Shown here in pieces: positions 35,438-43,706 of a stretch of 64,000 nucleotides of DNA. The notes under the pieces are model-generated. The model was not told the DNA's origin and did not search any database. It saw nothing but the letters and a program-made list of their open reading frames with translations. Numbering within the stretch: the first letter of the stretch is position 1; every line of letters starts with the position of its first letter. Source of the DNA: Gemmatimonadota bacterium. Lineage in GTDB: Bacteria > Gemmatimonadota > Gemmatimonadetes > Palauibacterales > Palauibacteraceae. Both the position numbers and the translations under genes were made by a program. The DNA lies in contig JAGWBR010000007.1 in NCBI GenBank assembly GCA_021295785.1, positions 101,667-165,666 on the forward strand. The letters run 5' to 3'.

Positions 35438-38400
35438 CTAGCGGGAGTTGCCGCGGCCCCAGCTCGTGGTGGGCGGAGGATCACGGCGCAGAGCCTCCAA
35501 ATACTGAAAGGAATCGTCAACGCCTGTCACGGGGTTCGGATCAACACGCACCGGAGCGGAGGGGCGGGCGGACTCGGGGAGCGAGGCCGACAGGCGAAGC
35601 GGACGCACTTCGGTGGCGATCAGACTGATATTGGCACCGTCCCTCTGAAGCCGTCCGTCCACGACGATAAGCGGCTCAAGGCGAATGGCGGTACGACACT
35701 TTTCGTAGATCTTCGGGCGAATGATGGCGTTGACGGGACCGTCTTCGTCTTCCATCAGAATAAACACGTGCCCCTTGGCGGTCTGAGGGCGCTGGCGGGC
35801 GACCACGATTCCCGCGGAAAGCACGCGGCTTCCGGTGCGCATGCGCGAAAAGCGCGACGATGGCACGGTCCCGCGAGGAAGCTGCTCGCCAAACAGCGCA
35901 AACGGATGGTGCAGAGAGGCGGCAAACGAGAGAAGGTTGTATTCGGCTACCATCTTCTCCCGGTCGTGGGTGCCGGCAAACCGCAGGTCCGCGCCGGGGT
36001 CGGGCAGCCCCAGTTCGGACTGGCCCTGGTCGGCCCGCTGCGAGCGTCGGCTGTGCTGGTCGGCCACCGTGCCCGCGCCGGGGTCGGACGGGTCCGGTCC
36101 CAGCCACAGCCCCGCCTGCCAAAGAAGGTCGCGGCGCTCGATGCCCAGCGAGTCCAGGCCGCCAACCCAGATCAGGTTGTCGATTGAGTCGCGCTTGACG
36201 GCGGCCGGCGTCCGGCGCAGAAAGTCGGGCAGCGAAATGAACGCTCCGCCGCGCTCACGCTCTTCCACCACCATGGCGGCGAGGTCCGTGCTCCACCCTC
36301 TGATCATGCCCAGGCCGATGCGGATGTCGTTCTGCTCGGGCACGCACCCGGCCCGGCTCGCGTTGAGGTCGGGAAGACGGATATCAACGCCGTGCCGTCT
36401 GGCATCGCGGCCCAGGGCATCAAGCGAGTAGAACCCCATGGGCTGGTTGTTGAAAAGCCCGGCGTAGTATTCGACCGGATACTCTTCGCGAAGCCAGGCG
36501 GATTGGTAGGCCAGAAGCCCGAATGCCGCCGCGTGCGATTTCGGAAATCCGAAGGCGGAAAACGCGACGACCTGGTCGAACACTTTGCGGGCTGTCGCCG
36601 GCTCGACTCCCTTCTTTGCCGCGCCCGCCTGAAACGCTTCCCAGTACTCCAGCAGGGCCTGCCGGGACCGTTTCCGGCTCATGGCCCGGCGCAGGTCCTC
36701 GGCCTGTCCGTCGGTAAACCCCGCCAGAGCCTGGCACACCTGAAGCACCTGGTCCTGGAAGATTATCACGCCCAGCGTTTCGCCCAGTGCTTCTTCGAGC
36801 AGGGGATGGTCGTACGGCACCTTGTATCCGGGATTGTCCCGGAGCCGCTCGCGCCGTCTCACATACGGATTGACCGCGCCGCCCACGATTGGTCCCGGTC
36901 TGACAATAGCCACCTGCACGGCCAAGTCGGCCAGATTGCGCGGCCGCACCCTGCGCGCCATCTGAATCTGGGCGCGACTTTCCACCTGAAAGAGACCGAC
37001 CGTGTCGCCCGAGCAAATGCGGTCGTAGATCTTCTCGTCTTCATGGTTGATGCGAGACAGATCGGGAATCGAACCGTGGCGGTCAGCTATCATCTCCACG
37101 GTGTCTTCGACCAGCGACATCATGCCCAGCGCCAAAAAATCGATCTTGATGAACCTGGCGTCGTCGCAGGAATCCTTGTCCCACTGACAGAGCACGCGCC
37201 CCTCCCAGGCAGCCGGCTCAAGCGGCACGATCTCGGCCAGCGGGCGGCTCGAAATCACCATCCCGCCCACGTGCTGCGAGATATGGCGGGGCAGCCCCCG
37301 CATCTGTTCGGCGAGCTGGGAGAAAAGCCGCCACAGCCTGGAGTTCGACCGGGCCTCCAGCCCCGGAATTCGCTCCAATTCCGCGGTGAAACCGTCGGCA
37401 CCCGGTTCGGCGAGTTTGGCGACCTTCTCGATGTCGCCCGGCGGCAGGCCAAGTGTCTTGCCCAGCTCGCGGGCGATTGAGCGCGTTCGGTAGGTGGGAA
37501 ACGCGCACACCAGCCCAACGTGGTCGTATCCGTAGTGCTCGTACACCGCGAGAATCAGCTCTTCTCTGATGTCGCGGGCGAAATCGATATCGATATCGGG
37601 GACGCTCTCCATGGCGTCGTTCAGAAAGCGCCCCAGGAAGAGGTTCGTCTGGATGGGGTCCACGTGCGACAACCCGATCAGATAGCAGATGATGGACGAC
37701 ACCGAAGACCCGCGGCCGCGCCCTGGGGGAAGCAGCTGGCGCGGCATGGAGTCTCCCCGCACTCGCCCCGCGACCTTCCTGGCCAGCTCCAGAATGTCGT
37801 GGTAAACAAGAAAGAATCCCGACAGTCCGTGGCGCTCCACGAGGGCCAGCTCGGTGGCCAGTCGCTGTTCGGCCTCGGTCCGGTGGGGCGAGCCCGGCGG
37901 ATAGCGCACCTCCATGGCGGCGTGGCAGACTTCGCCGAGTTTCTCTCTGGCTGAAGTACCGCCGCCGCGAAAATCGGGAAATCGGTAGCCAAGGTCGGCT
38001 GTAAGGTTGAAGGCCTTGCAGCGCTCCGCGATGAGCCGGGTATTGCGAATGGCGTCCGGTCGAAAAGCGAAGCGCGCAGCCATCTCGCCGGGAGAAGCCA
38101 GGTAGAAACACGCATTGGGCCGCCGCTGTGCGTGCGAATCGTCCAGCGTCATTCGGTTGCGGATGGAAACGAACACATCCTGCAACCAGTGTCGGTCGGC
38201 CACGTGATAATGCACGTTGCCGGTGGCCACAACGGGAATTCGCAAACGATCGGCCAGCGCTCCGGCTGCTTTGGACCGGGCCACGTCGCCGCGCACAAAG
38301 TTGTGTTGTAGCTCGACGAACAAATTGGCCGGGCCGAAAGCTTCGCGGAGACGGCACGCCAGGCGCTCGGCATGACCCGCGCCACGGGCCAGCGCGGCGT

Positions 38401-38809
38401 CGATCGGACCCTTGCGGCACCCGGTCAGGAGGATGATCCCTTCGGTTCGTTCGAGCAGGGACTCGAGCGGAAGCTCGGGTTCACCGCGAGGGCTTTCCAT
38501 TCGAGCCTGAGTGATCAGACAGCTCAAATTGGCGTAACCGACCGGGGTTTCGGCCAGCACGGTAACGTGGCTGCCGCCTTCCAGGGTGAGTTCTGCACCG
38601 GTAATCGACTGGAGACCTCGTGCACGGGCCGCCTGGGCGAATTCCATGGAGCCGTACAACCCGTCGTGATCTGTCAGCGCCAGCGCCGAGTAGCCCAGTT
38701 CGACGGCTCGCTCAACAAGCTCTTGGGGCTGTGATGCGCCGTCGAGGAAGGAATAGGCGGAGTGAGCGTGGAGCTCCACGTAGTCTGATTCTGCGTGAAT
38801 TGAAGACAT
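35438..38809 (-). CDS. dnaE2: Error-prone DNA polymerase DnaE2
   Basis: Translesion polymerase of the C family used in SOS mutagenesis with ImuB. The N-terminal PHP domain reads YVELHAHSAYSFLDGAS and ALTDHDGLYG. The catalytic Asp cluster is in PDIDIDFARDIREEL, with PGRGRGSSVSS before it. The C-terminal OB fold reads VLSAGIVVARQRPQTAKG. A 45-residue low-complexity insertion (about 895-940, rich in Asp/Pro/Gln/Arg) is unlike typical DnaE2. The length of 1123 residues fits DnaE2 rather than replicative DnaE1. It lies 26 nt after the DUF6504 gene in an imuB-DUF6504-dnaE2 unit. Confidence 0.95.
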   Translation of the reverse strand: MSSIHAESDYVELHAHSAYSFLDGASQPQELVERAVELGYSALALTDHDGLYGSMEFAQAARARGLQSITGAELTLEGGSHVTVLAETPVGYANLSCLITQARMESPRGEPELPLESLLERTEGIILLTGCRKGPIDAALARGAGHAERLACRLREAFGPANLFVELQHNFVRGDVARSKAAGALADRLRIPVVATGNVHYHVADRHWLQDVFVSIRNRMTLDDSHAQRRPNACFYLASPGEMAARFAFRPDAIRNTRLIAERCKAFNLTADLGYRFPDFRGGGTSAREKLGEVCHAAMEVRYPPGSPHRTEAEQRLATELALVERHGLSGFFLVYHDILELARKVAGRVRGDSMPRQLLPPGRGRGSSVSSIICYLIGLSHVDPIQTNLFLGRFLNDAMESVPDIDIDFARDIREELILAVYEHYGYDHVGLVCAFPTYRTRSIARELGKTLGLPPGDIEKVAKLAEPGADGFTAELERIPGLEARSNSRLWRLFSQLAEQMRGLPRHISQHVGGMVISSRPLAEIVPLEPAAWEGRVLCQWDKDSCDDARFIKIDFLALGMMSLVEDTVEMIADRHGSIPDLSRINHEDEKIYDRICSGDTVGLFQVESRAQIQMARRVRPRNLADLAVQVAIVRPGPIVGGAVNPYVRRRERLRDNPGYKVPYDHPLLEEALGETLGVIIFQDQVLQVCQALAGFTDGQAEDLRRAMSRKRSRQALLEYWEAFQAGAAKKGVEPATARKVFDQVVAFSAFGFPKSHAAAFGLLAYQSAWLREEYPVEYYAGLFNNQPMGFYSLDALGRDARRHGVDIRLPDLNASRAGCVPEQNDIRIGLGMIRGWSTDLAAMVVEERERGGAFISLPDFLRRTPAAVKRDSIDNLIWVGGLDSLGIERRDLLWQAGLWLGPDPSDPGAGTVADQHSRRSQRADQGQSELGLPDPGADLRFAGTHDREKMVAEYNLLSFAASLHHPFALFGEQLPRGTVPSSRFSRMRTGSRVLSAGIVVARQRPQTAKGHVFILMEDEDGPVNAIIRPKIYEKCRTAIRLEPLIVVDGRLQRDGANISLIATEVRPLRLSASLPESARPSAPVRVDPNPVTGVDDSFQYLEALRRDPPPTTSWGRGNSR

Positions 38810-38835
38810 CGGGCAGCGGGTCAGAGGCCAGGGAA

Positions 38836-39171
38836 TCAGGCGTGCTGCAGGTACCAGCGATTCTGAGTCAGATCGCGGTATACGGTGACGTAGGCGCCGT
38901 CCTCAAGCACGAGCGAGAAGTAGAGGCGCGAAACCGGCTCTCTCCACCACTCGTCATCGATGCGCCACCGTTCGACAACATCTTCGACGCGCTGCCGTCG
39001 GTCGTTGATTTCGATGCTCTTGGGTACCTCGGTGCCGCGGGTGGTGGCGACCCGGACCGGACGGGGGCGGTTGAGCGAACGGAGCTTACCTGCCGCGGGC
39101 AGTCGGCCGGCAGGTCCGGCCGAAGTCGTCCAGGGCAGTGCCACGGCCCTTTTGGGCCCGGGCTCCGTCAA
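38836..39171 (-). CDS. DUF6504 protein of the ImuB-DnaE2 cassette
   Basis: Small protein with a C-terminal core matching DUF6504: RQRVEDVVERWRIDDEWWRE, then LYFSLVLEDGAYVTVYRDL and the ending NRWYLQHA. This domain is often found between or fused to imuB and dnaE2; its role in the mutasome is unknown. TTG 39171 overlaps the imuB stop (TTGA), matching the local habit; GTG 39144 is an alternative that removes nine residues. The N-terminal part is poorly conserved. Confidence 0.8.
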   Translation of the reverse strand: MTEPGPKRAVALPWTTSAGPAGRLPAAGKLRSLNRPRPVRVATTRGTEVPKSIEINDRRQRVEDVVERWRIDDEWWREPVSRLYFSLVLEDGAYVTVYRDLTQNRWYLQHA

Positions 39172-40400
39172 GCCAGTTCCATCAAGGCGTAGCGACGCTC
39201 CGGCAGCCGTGACCCTGGCTCCAGTTCGAGCACCTGATACAGCGCCGCACAATTAAGGCGAAGCCTTAGAAGCCGGGCCGCACTGGCAATGGCCGGTGCG
39301 GGCTCGAACAGGCGCGGTCCCTTACAGGCACGGGCACCGAAAATGCCGGGCTGTTCGCTGGCCGGGCCGAAGCGAAACAGGTCGAGGCGCAGTGTTTCGA
39401 CAGCGCGCTGGGGCCTGTCGAGCGCAATGCGCGACCGCAGAAACGCTCCCAGTTGCCGGGGGTTGCTGGACGGTTCTCGGGTGATGGCGCGGATCGACCA
39501 CGACCCTCCGCCTTCGAGGTCGGCGGACAGTCTGATTCCCCTTACACTCTTTCCCCGGCGTCGCGGATGACGGAGCGCCCTGTCAATGAGCAGATCGAGT
39601 GCCGCGTGAAGCATTTCGATCCGTCCGGCGGGAGCGGGGAAATCCAGCGATACCGTGATTGGCCGGAGAGGACACTCCGCGCGCACCGGATCGATTTTTT
39701 CGCCCAGCGCCCAGGCCAGTGCCCGCGGACCTTCCGCTCCGAACTGGGCTGCGAGGGCAGGCGCAGGTATTTGGGCGAGATGTTCGAGTCGTTCGATGCC
39801 CAGCCTGTGCAAGCGCCGGATCATTGATTCCGAAACCGGCAGCACATCCACCGGCTGCCTTGTCAGAAACGAACCCAGCTCGTTGTCGGTCACGCAAACT
39901 GCCCGGTTTGCCGCTGTCCGTGCCGCCCGTGCCGCCACCCACGCGCCGAATTTGCCCGGAGCGTGCCCAACGGCGACATGCAAGGCAAAACGCGAGGACA
40001 GGCGGGCGAGACGATCCAAAAGCCCCGCGATCTGCTGTCGGGGCGGTCCGTAAAGACGTTCCAGGCCATCCGCGCCCACAAACACTTTCCCCCGCACTTC
40101 CGAGCGCTCCACGACGGGGCTCCAGTCGCGCAGCGCAGCCAGCAACCGTTCGAGCGCGGAGTCGTGGAACTCGGGATCGGGGTCGCAGACTACCAGATCG
40201 GGGCAAAGGGCGATCGCCTGAGAAATCATCATTCCCGGTGCAACGCCCGCCGCGGCTGCTGTGGCGCAGGCTGCTTCGATTCGTCTTGCATTACCCGTGG
40301 CCGCCAGCGCCAGCGGTCGCTCCGCCAGCGCCTCCGAACGCATCCGTTCAAGTTGCAATTCGAAGTCCGGCCACCAGATGCACAAAGTGGTTCTGCTCGT
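39168..40400 (-). CDS. imuB: ImuB-type Y-family polymerase-like protein
   Basis: Non-catalytic DinB-like adaptor that links DnaE2 to the beta clamp. It has CIWWPDFELQLERM where active Y-polymerases carry catalytic Asp-Phe, and GADGLERLYG in place of the catalytic Asp-Glu loop, as in ImuB. A fingerprint HhH region RLHRLGIERLEHLAQIPAPAL follows. The conserved N-terminus (RTTLCIWWPDF) starts before the first usual start, TTG 40385. A perfect AAGGAGGT (40406-40413) lies 5 nt before an in-frame ACG at 40400, with a stop codon just upstream, so an ACG start is possible. imuA is not adjacent. Confidence 0.88.
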   Translation of the reverse strand, partial: TSRTTLCIWWPDFELQLERMRSEALAERPLALAATGNARRIEAACATAAAAGVAPGMMISQAIALCPDLVVCDPDPEFHDSALERLLAALRDWSPVVERSEVRGKVFVGADGLERLYGPPRQQIAGLLDRLARLSSRFALHVAVGHAPGKFGAWVAARAARTAANRAVCVTDNELGSFLTRQPVDVLPVSESMIRRLHRLGIERLEHLAQIPAPALAAQFGAEGPRALAWALGEKIDPVRAECPLRPITVSLDFPAPAGRIEMLHAALDLLIDRALRHPRRRGKSVRGIRLSADLEGGGSWSIRAITREPSSNPRQLGAFLRSRIALDRPQRAVETLRLDLFRFGPASEQPGIFGARACKGPRLFEPAPAIASAARLLRLRLNCAALYQVLELEPGSRLPERRYALMELA

Positions 40401-40405
40401 TTATA

Positions 40406-40413
40406 ACCTCCTT
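40406..40413 (-). promoter_or_regulatory. Strong Shine-Dalgarno for imuB
   Basis: AAGGAGGT on the minus strand is fully complementary to the 16S rRNA 3' end. It is spaced 5 nt from ACG 40400 but 20 nt from TTG 40385. It therefore argues that translation begins at ACG, or that an ATG has mutated at this position. Confidence 0.6.
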
Positions 40414-40450
40414 GTGGGTCGGTTGTGGGTGATGTATTGGGTGGTGTATA

Positions 40451-40487
40451 CCGAAAAAAACCGTTAATAAGACGAAATAAACCCGAA
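40451..40487. promoter_or_regulatory. Candidate LexA operator upstream of imuB
   Basis: CCGAA at 40451, ACGAA at 40472 and CCGAA at 40483; the last two are 11 bp apart, the same period as the pair upstream of lexA. On the imuB strand this reads TTCGG-N6-TTCGT. Nearby, a 12-bp direct repeat TGGGTG(A/G)TGTAT occurs twice in tandem at about 40427-40450. The region is AT-rich for this genome, as expected for a regulated promoter. Confidence 0.4.
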
Positions 40488-40501
40488 CATTGAGATAATT
40501 T

Positions 40502-40618
40502 ATGTCTACGCATCGGTGGTGCAAGGGGGCGATTTTTGTGCTGGCCCTTGGTTTTGCCCCGTTCCTGGCCTTTGGTCTCGCTCCGTCTGCCGCGGCAGGG
40601 GTTCAGCACGGCCAGTAA
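40502..40618 (+). CDS. Possible small secreted peptide, maybe frameshifted
   Basis: ATG 40502 opens a 38-codon frame reading MSTHRWCKGAIFVLALGFAP and continuing hydrophobic to APSAAAG, a good signal-peptide shape. It stops at 40616-40618. The +1 frame continues STASNGFPGYSPASEGRW to a stop near 40690, which reads like the rest of a small exported protein of about 59 residues. No good Shine-Dalgarno is visible. It could be a real small gene, a frameshifted remnant or chance. Nothing else is evident in 40619-40807. Confidence 0.3.
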   Translation: MSTHRWCKGAIFVLALGFAPFLAFGLAPSAAAGVQHGQ

Positions 40619-40807
40619 CGGGTTCCCGGGTTACAGCCCGGCGTCGGAGGGGCGCTGGGACCGGTCCAACTACGCCGTCTACACCGAGTAATCCCCCTTT
40701 AGCTTCCACGGGGCGCTGATTTACGCCCGTGCGAATTGGTCGGTTGACTGGTAGGATTCGGGTCCGAGCGATTGCGGGTTGGTCTCATGTGAGGCAAGGG
40801 GTGAAAC

Positions 40808-41113
40808 GTGACAGTCTTTCCGTTCGTAATTGCCATAGTGGCAATCGCCACTTTGGGCAAGATCGTCAGTCAGTTCATCAAGATGCAAAATGCACGAACT
40901 CGGGTGATGGGATCGGTTGACCCGGCCGAATTGGCCGCTTTGAAAACGCAGGTCGTCGATCTGTCGGACGAGGTCCGTCGTCTGACCGAAGAGCAGAGGT
41001 TCACGCTCAATCTGCTTGAAGAGCGTTCGCAGGCCTCCGGGGAGGACGCCCGGCTGTCTGGCAGGCCTGGCAGGCCCGGCACAATCGCGAGGAATGACGA
41101 AAATGGCTGGTAG
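40808..41113 (+). CDS. Small membrane protein with coiled coil (PspB-like layout)
   Basis: 101 residues: an N-terminal membrane helix (FPFVIAIVAIATLGKIVSQF), then a predicted coiled coil LKTQVVDLSDEVRRLTEEQR and a Gly/Pro/Arg tail. This helix-plus-coil layout resembles PspB, though sequence identity to it is not evident. The start is GTG 40808 with AAGGGG upstream. It overlaps the next gene and is followed by pspA, which supports an envelope-stress role. Confidence 0.6.
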   Translation: MTVFPFVIAIVAIATLGKIVSQFIKMQNARTRVMGSVDPAELAALKTQVVDLSDEVRRLTEEQRFTLNLLEERSQASGEDARLSGRPGRPGTIARNDENGW

Positions 41114-41609
41114 AGGCAGAGAAGAGGTCGAGAGCTTCCTGATCCGCATGGGCGGGGACTTTCGGGAAGTCAGTGACAACGTCTGGACAGTTGGTCTGTC
41201 CGGCGGTGAGGACGCGGAGGGTTTGGGGGGTGACGGCGTACTGGTTGTCACCTACGAAGCGCCGCTGGTCGTGTTGCGGGCCAACATCATGGAACTGCCA
41301 CTGAACCTGGAAACGCGGCTGGCCGTGTGCCAGAGGCTCCTTGAGTTGAACGCGACCGACATTCTCCACGGGGCCTACGGCGTGGAAGGAGAAGAGGTCA
41401 TTCTCTGCGACACGCTCGTAATTGACGACCTGGATTTTTCGGAGTTCAGGGCTTCGGTGGAGAGCCTGACACTGGCGCTGGCGGGACACGCAGACGCACT
41501 GGGCCGCGAGGCCCTGGCGGACGGGCCGCACAACGGCCCCGCGTCACATTTTGATACCGAGCCCGCCTCCGTGCCGGGCGTTACCGAAGCTTCCGGGGGG
41601 ACCGACTGA
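41103..41609 (+). CDS. YbjN-like domain protein
   Basis: 168 residues with the YbjN/type III chaperone-like fold suggested by VESFLIRMGGDFREVSDNVWTV, LVVTYEAPLVVLRANIMELP and RLLELNATDILHGAYGVEGEEV. ATG 41103 is chosen because AGGA lies about 9 nt upstream; ATG 41094 would add three residues. Acidic and polar C-terminal tail. It ends 2 nt before pspA, so the two are surely co-translated. YbjN-like proteins have no settled biochemical role. Confidence 0.65.
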   Translation: MAGRGREEVESFLIRMGGDFREVSDNVWTVGLSGGEDAEGLGGDGVLVVTYEAPLVVLRANIMELPLNLETRLAVCQRLLELNATDILHGAYGVEGEEVILCDTLVIDDLDFSEFRASVESLTLALAGHADALGREALADGPHNGPASHFDTEPASVPGVTEASGGTD

Positions 41610-41611
41610 CC

Positions 41612-42517
41612 ATGGGCATACTAGACCGCGCTTCTCGTCTGATACGGTCGAACATTAACGACCTTATCGCCCGAGCCGAAGACCCGGAAAAGATGCTGAC
41701 GCAGATCCTTGAGGACATGCGGCGTCAGCTGGCCGAACTGAAGACCGAAGTTGCCAAGGCCGTTGCCGAGGAGCGGCGCCTGAAGCGGCACGTTAACGAC
41801 GAGAAGAAGAACGCCGCTTTGTGGGAGCGTCGCGCCCGTCTGGCCATCAACCAGGGCAACGACGACCTGGCCCGACAGGCCCTGACCCGGGGTCAGGAGC
41901 ACGCCACGCAGGCTACCGGACTGGAAGAGCAGTGGGTGGTTCAGCACAAGGGGACCGAAGAACTCCGCAAGTCCCTGATGCAGCTCAACAACCGCATCGA
42001 AGAGGCCAAACGGAAGAAGAACCTGCTGGTCGCCAAGGCCAAGCGCGCCGAGGCCCAGAAGCGCATCCACGACACGATGCAGGGGATAGAGAGCAAGAGC
42101 GCATTTCGCGCTTTCGAAGACCTGACCGCCCGCATCGACGAAAAGGAGCGTTTGGCGGCGGCTTCCATGGACATCAGCCGGGAACTGTCCGGAGACTCGC
42201 TGGAAGACGAATTCCTGGCGCTGGAAGCCGGGGGCGAGGCCGCGGTCGAGGACAAATTGATGTTGTTGAAGATGGAGATGGGCCTGCTGACGGACGGTGG
42301 CGAAGAGGCCGAAGCGCCCCGCGCCCTCGAGGCGGCTGAGGCGAGTGCGGACTTGTCAGAAGATGACGCGGGCGCTGCGGAATCTGGCGATGCAGATGCG
42401 GCCGAGCCCGGCGACGCAGATGCGGCGGAGTCTGGCGTTCCAGAGGATGCTTCCGACGGGTCGGCGGAGGCCGGGGCGAAGAACTTGCCCGGCCCGGGTG
42501 CCGCCGCCGGAGGCTAG
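41612..42517 (+). CDS. pspA: PspA/Vipp1-family membrane-remodelling protein
   Basis: ESCRT-III-like coiled-coil protein that binds stressed inner membranes. The N-terminal helix MGILDRASRLIRSNINDLI is amphipathic, followed by AEDPEKMLTQILEDMRRQL and long helices to about 220. A Glu/Asp/Ala-rich tail of about 75 residues, with repeats of AAESGDAD type, extends beyond the usual PspA end. The tail is encoded by imperfect DNA repeats at about 42370-42440. It follows the small membrane coiled-coil and YbjN-like genes. Confidence 0.93.
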   Translation: MGILDRASRLIRSNINDLIARAEDPEKMLTQILEDMRRQLAELKTEVAKAVAEERRLKRHVNDEKKNAALWERRARLAINQGNDDLARQALTRGQEHATQATGLEEQWVVQHKGTEELRKSLMQLNNRIEEAKRKKNLLVAKAKRAEAQKRIHDTMQGIESKSAFRAFEDLTARIDEKERLAAASMDISRELSGDSLEDEFLALEAGGEAAVEDKLMLLKMEMGLLTDGGEEAEAPRALEAAEASADLSEDDAGAAESGDADAAEPGDADAAESGVPEDASDGSAEAGAKNLPGPGAAAGG

Positions 42518-42536
42518 AGGGGACCTCAGCTGAGGG

Positions 42537-43706
42537 GTGGCCCTCCGCGCGGGCGGTAACACCCGGGGTAACAGATGGGCCATCCTTGCCGAGGGGGCCC
42601 TGGGCGTAGAAACCTCCAAGACCGCCGCATGCGCCGTGCGGTACGCTCCCGGGCGCGTGGCATCGATCATTGATTCTCGTTTTGACGGGAGCACCGCGGA
42701 AAGCACGCTTGGATTCGGCGGCGATATTCCCGTTGCCGGTTCGCTTGTGGCGGCGCTGGAACAGGCGGTTGGGGGGGTGCCGGATTCGCTCTTGATTGGT
42801 GTGGCGCCGCAGGGCGGGGCGCTGCCCGACTCGTGGCGTCCAGTGTTGGTTCAGGCCCTGCAGGCCGGGTTGGACATCGTGTCGGGCCTGCATTCTTTCC
42901 TTGGTGACGACGAGGAGTTGGCCGGCCTGGCGCGGCGCGAGGGGCGTCGTCTCATTGATCTGCGCCGTCCGCCCGATGATCTGGTGGTTGGTGCCGGCCG
43001 GGTGCGGGAGGCCGGGGCGTTTAGAGTTCTCACCGTTGGGACGGATTGCAACTCTGGCAAAATGACAACCGCCATTGAACTGCGGAGGGATCTTGAGAAG
43101 GCGGGGGTGCGGACGGCATTCGCGGCGACCGGGCAGACGGGAATCCTGTTGACCGGCTCCGGAATCGCCGTGGACGCGGTGGCGTCAGACTTCATTGCCG
43201 GTGCGGCCGAGGCGGTTACGCTGGCGGCGGCCCGAACTCTTGAGGTCGCGCCCGCCGGGTCGAACGGCCCGGGCGTGGTTCTGGTCGAGGGGCAGGGGTC
43301 GCTTCTCCATCCGGGGTACTCGGGTGTGACCCTGGGCCTGATGCACGGCTCCATGCCGCACGCGATGATCATGACCTGGATTCCCAGTCGCCGCACCATC
43401 TACGGCGGGAACCACGGATGGGTCAGGATCCCCCGTCTGGACCGTGTTGTACAGCTGTACGAAGATGCCCTTTCCTGGATCTGCCCGGACGTTGAGGGGC
43501 GGGTGATCGGCGTGTCGGTCTCGACTTGGGATCTGAGCCCCGCCGAGGCCCGAGCGGCGGTTGACAGGGCGGCCGACGAGACTGGCCTGCCCGCCACCGA
43601 TCCGGTCCGTTACGGCACGGAACCGTTGGTTGCGGCGGTGGTGAGGGCGGTGGATTCACATGTGGCCGCCGGGGGTTCCCGCGGCGGCAGGGGCTTCGCG
43701 GCATGA
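42537..43706 (+). CDS. DUF1611 P-loop protein (DgcN family)
   Basis: 389 residues with an N-terminal Rossmann-like part and a C-terminal P-loop domain marked by VLTVGTDCNSGKMTTA and VEGQGSLLHPGYSG. Members called DgcN have been reported as D-glutamate N-acetyltransferases acting with a dipeptide-epimerase-like partner; no such partner is adjacent, so the substrate here is open. GTG 42537 is the start, 20 nt after pspA. Its stop overlaps the trpS start (ATGA). Confidence 0.8.
   Translation: MALRAGGNTRGNRWAILAEGALGVETSKTAACAVRYAPGRVASIIDSRFDGSTAESTLGFGGDIPVAGSLVAALEQAVGGVPDSLLIGVAPQGGALPDSWRPVLVQALQAGLDIVSGLHSFLGDDEELAGLARREGRRLIDLRRPPDDLVVGAGRVREAGAFRVLTVGTDCNSGKMTTAIELRRDLEKAGVRTAFAATGQTGILLTGSGIAVDAVASDFIAGAAEAVTLAAARTLEVAPAGSNGPGVVLVEGQGSLLHPGYSGVTLGLMHGSMPHAMIMTWIPSRRTIYGGNHGWVRIPRLDRVVQLYEDALSWICPDVEGRVIGVSVSTWDLSPAEARAAVDRAADETGLPATDPVRYGTEPLVAAVVRAVDSHVAAGGSRGGRGFAA

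Noticed and set aside
35811..35824. ATTCCCGCGGAAAG resembling the palindromic element in dnaE2
   Set aside because: It encodes part of the conserved DnaE2 motif LSAGIVV in another frame and lacks the ACGT arms, so it is a chance match.
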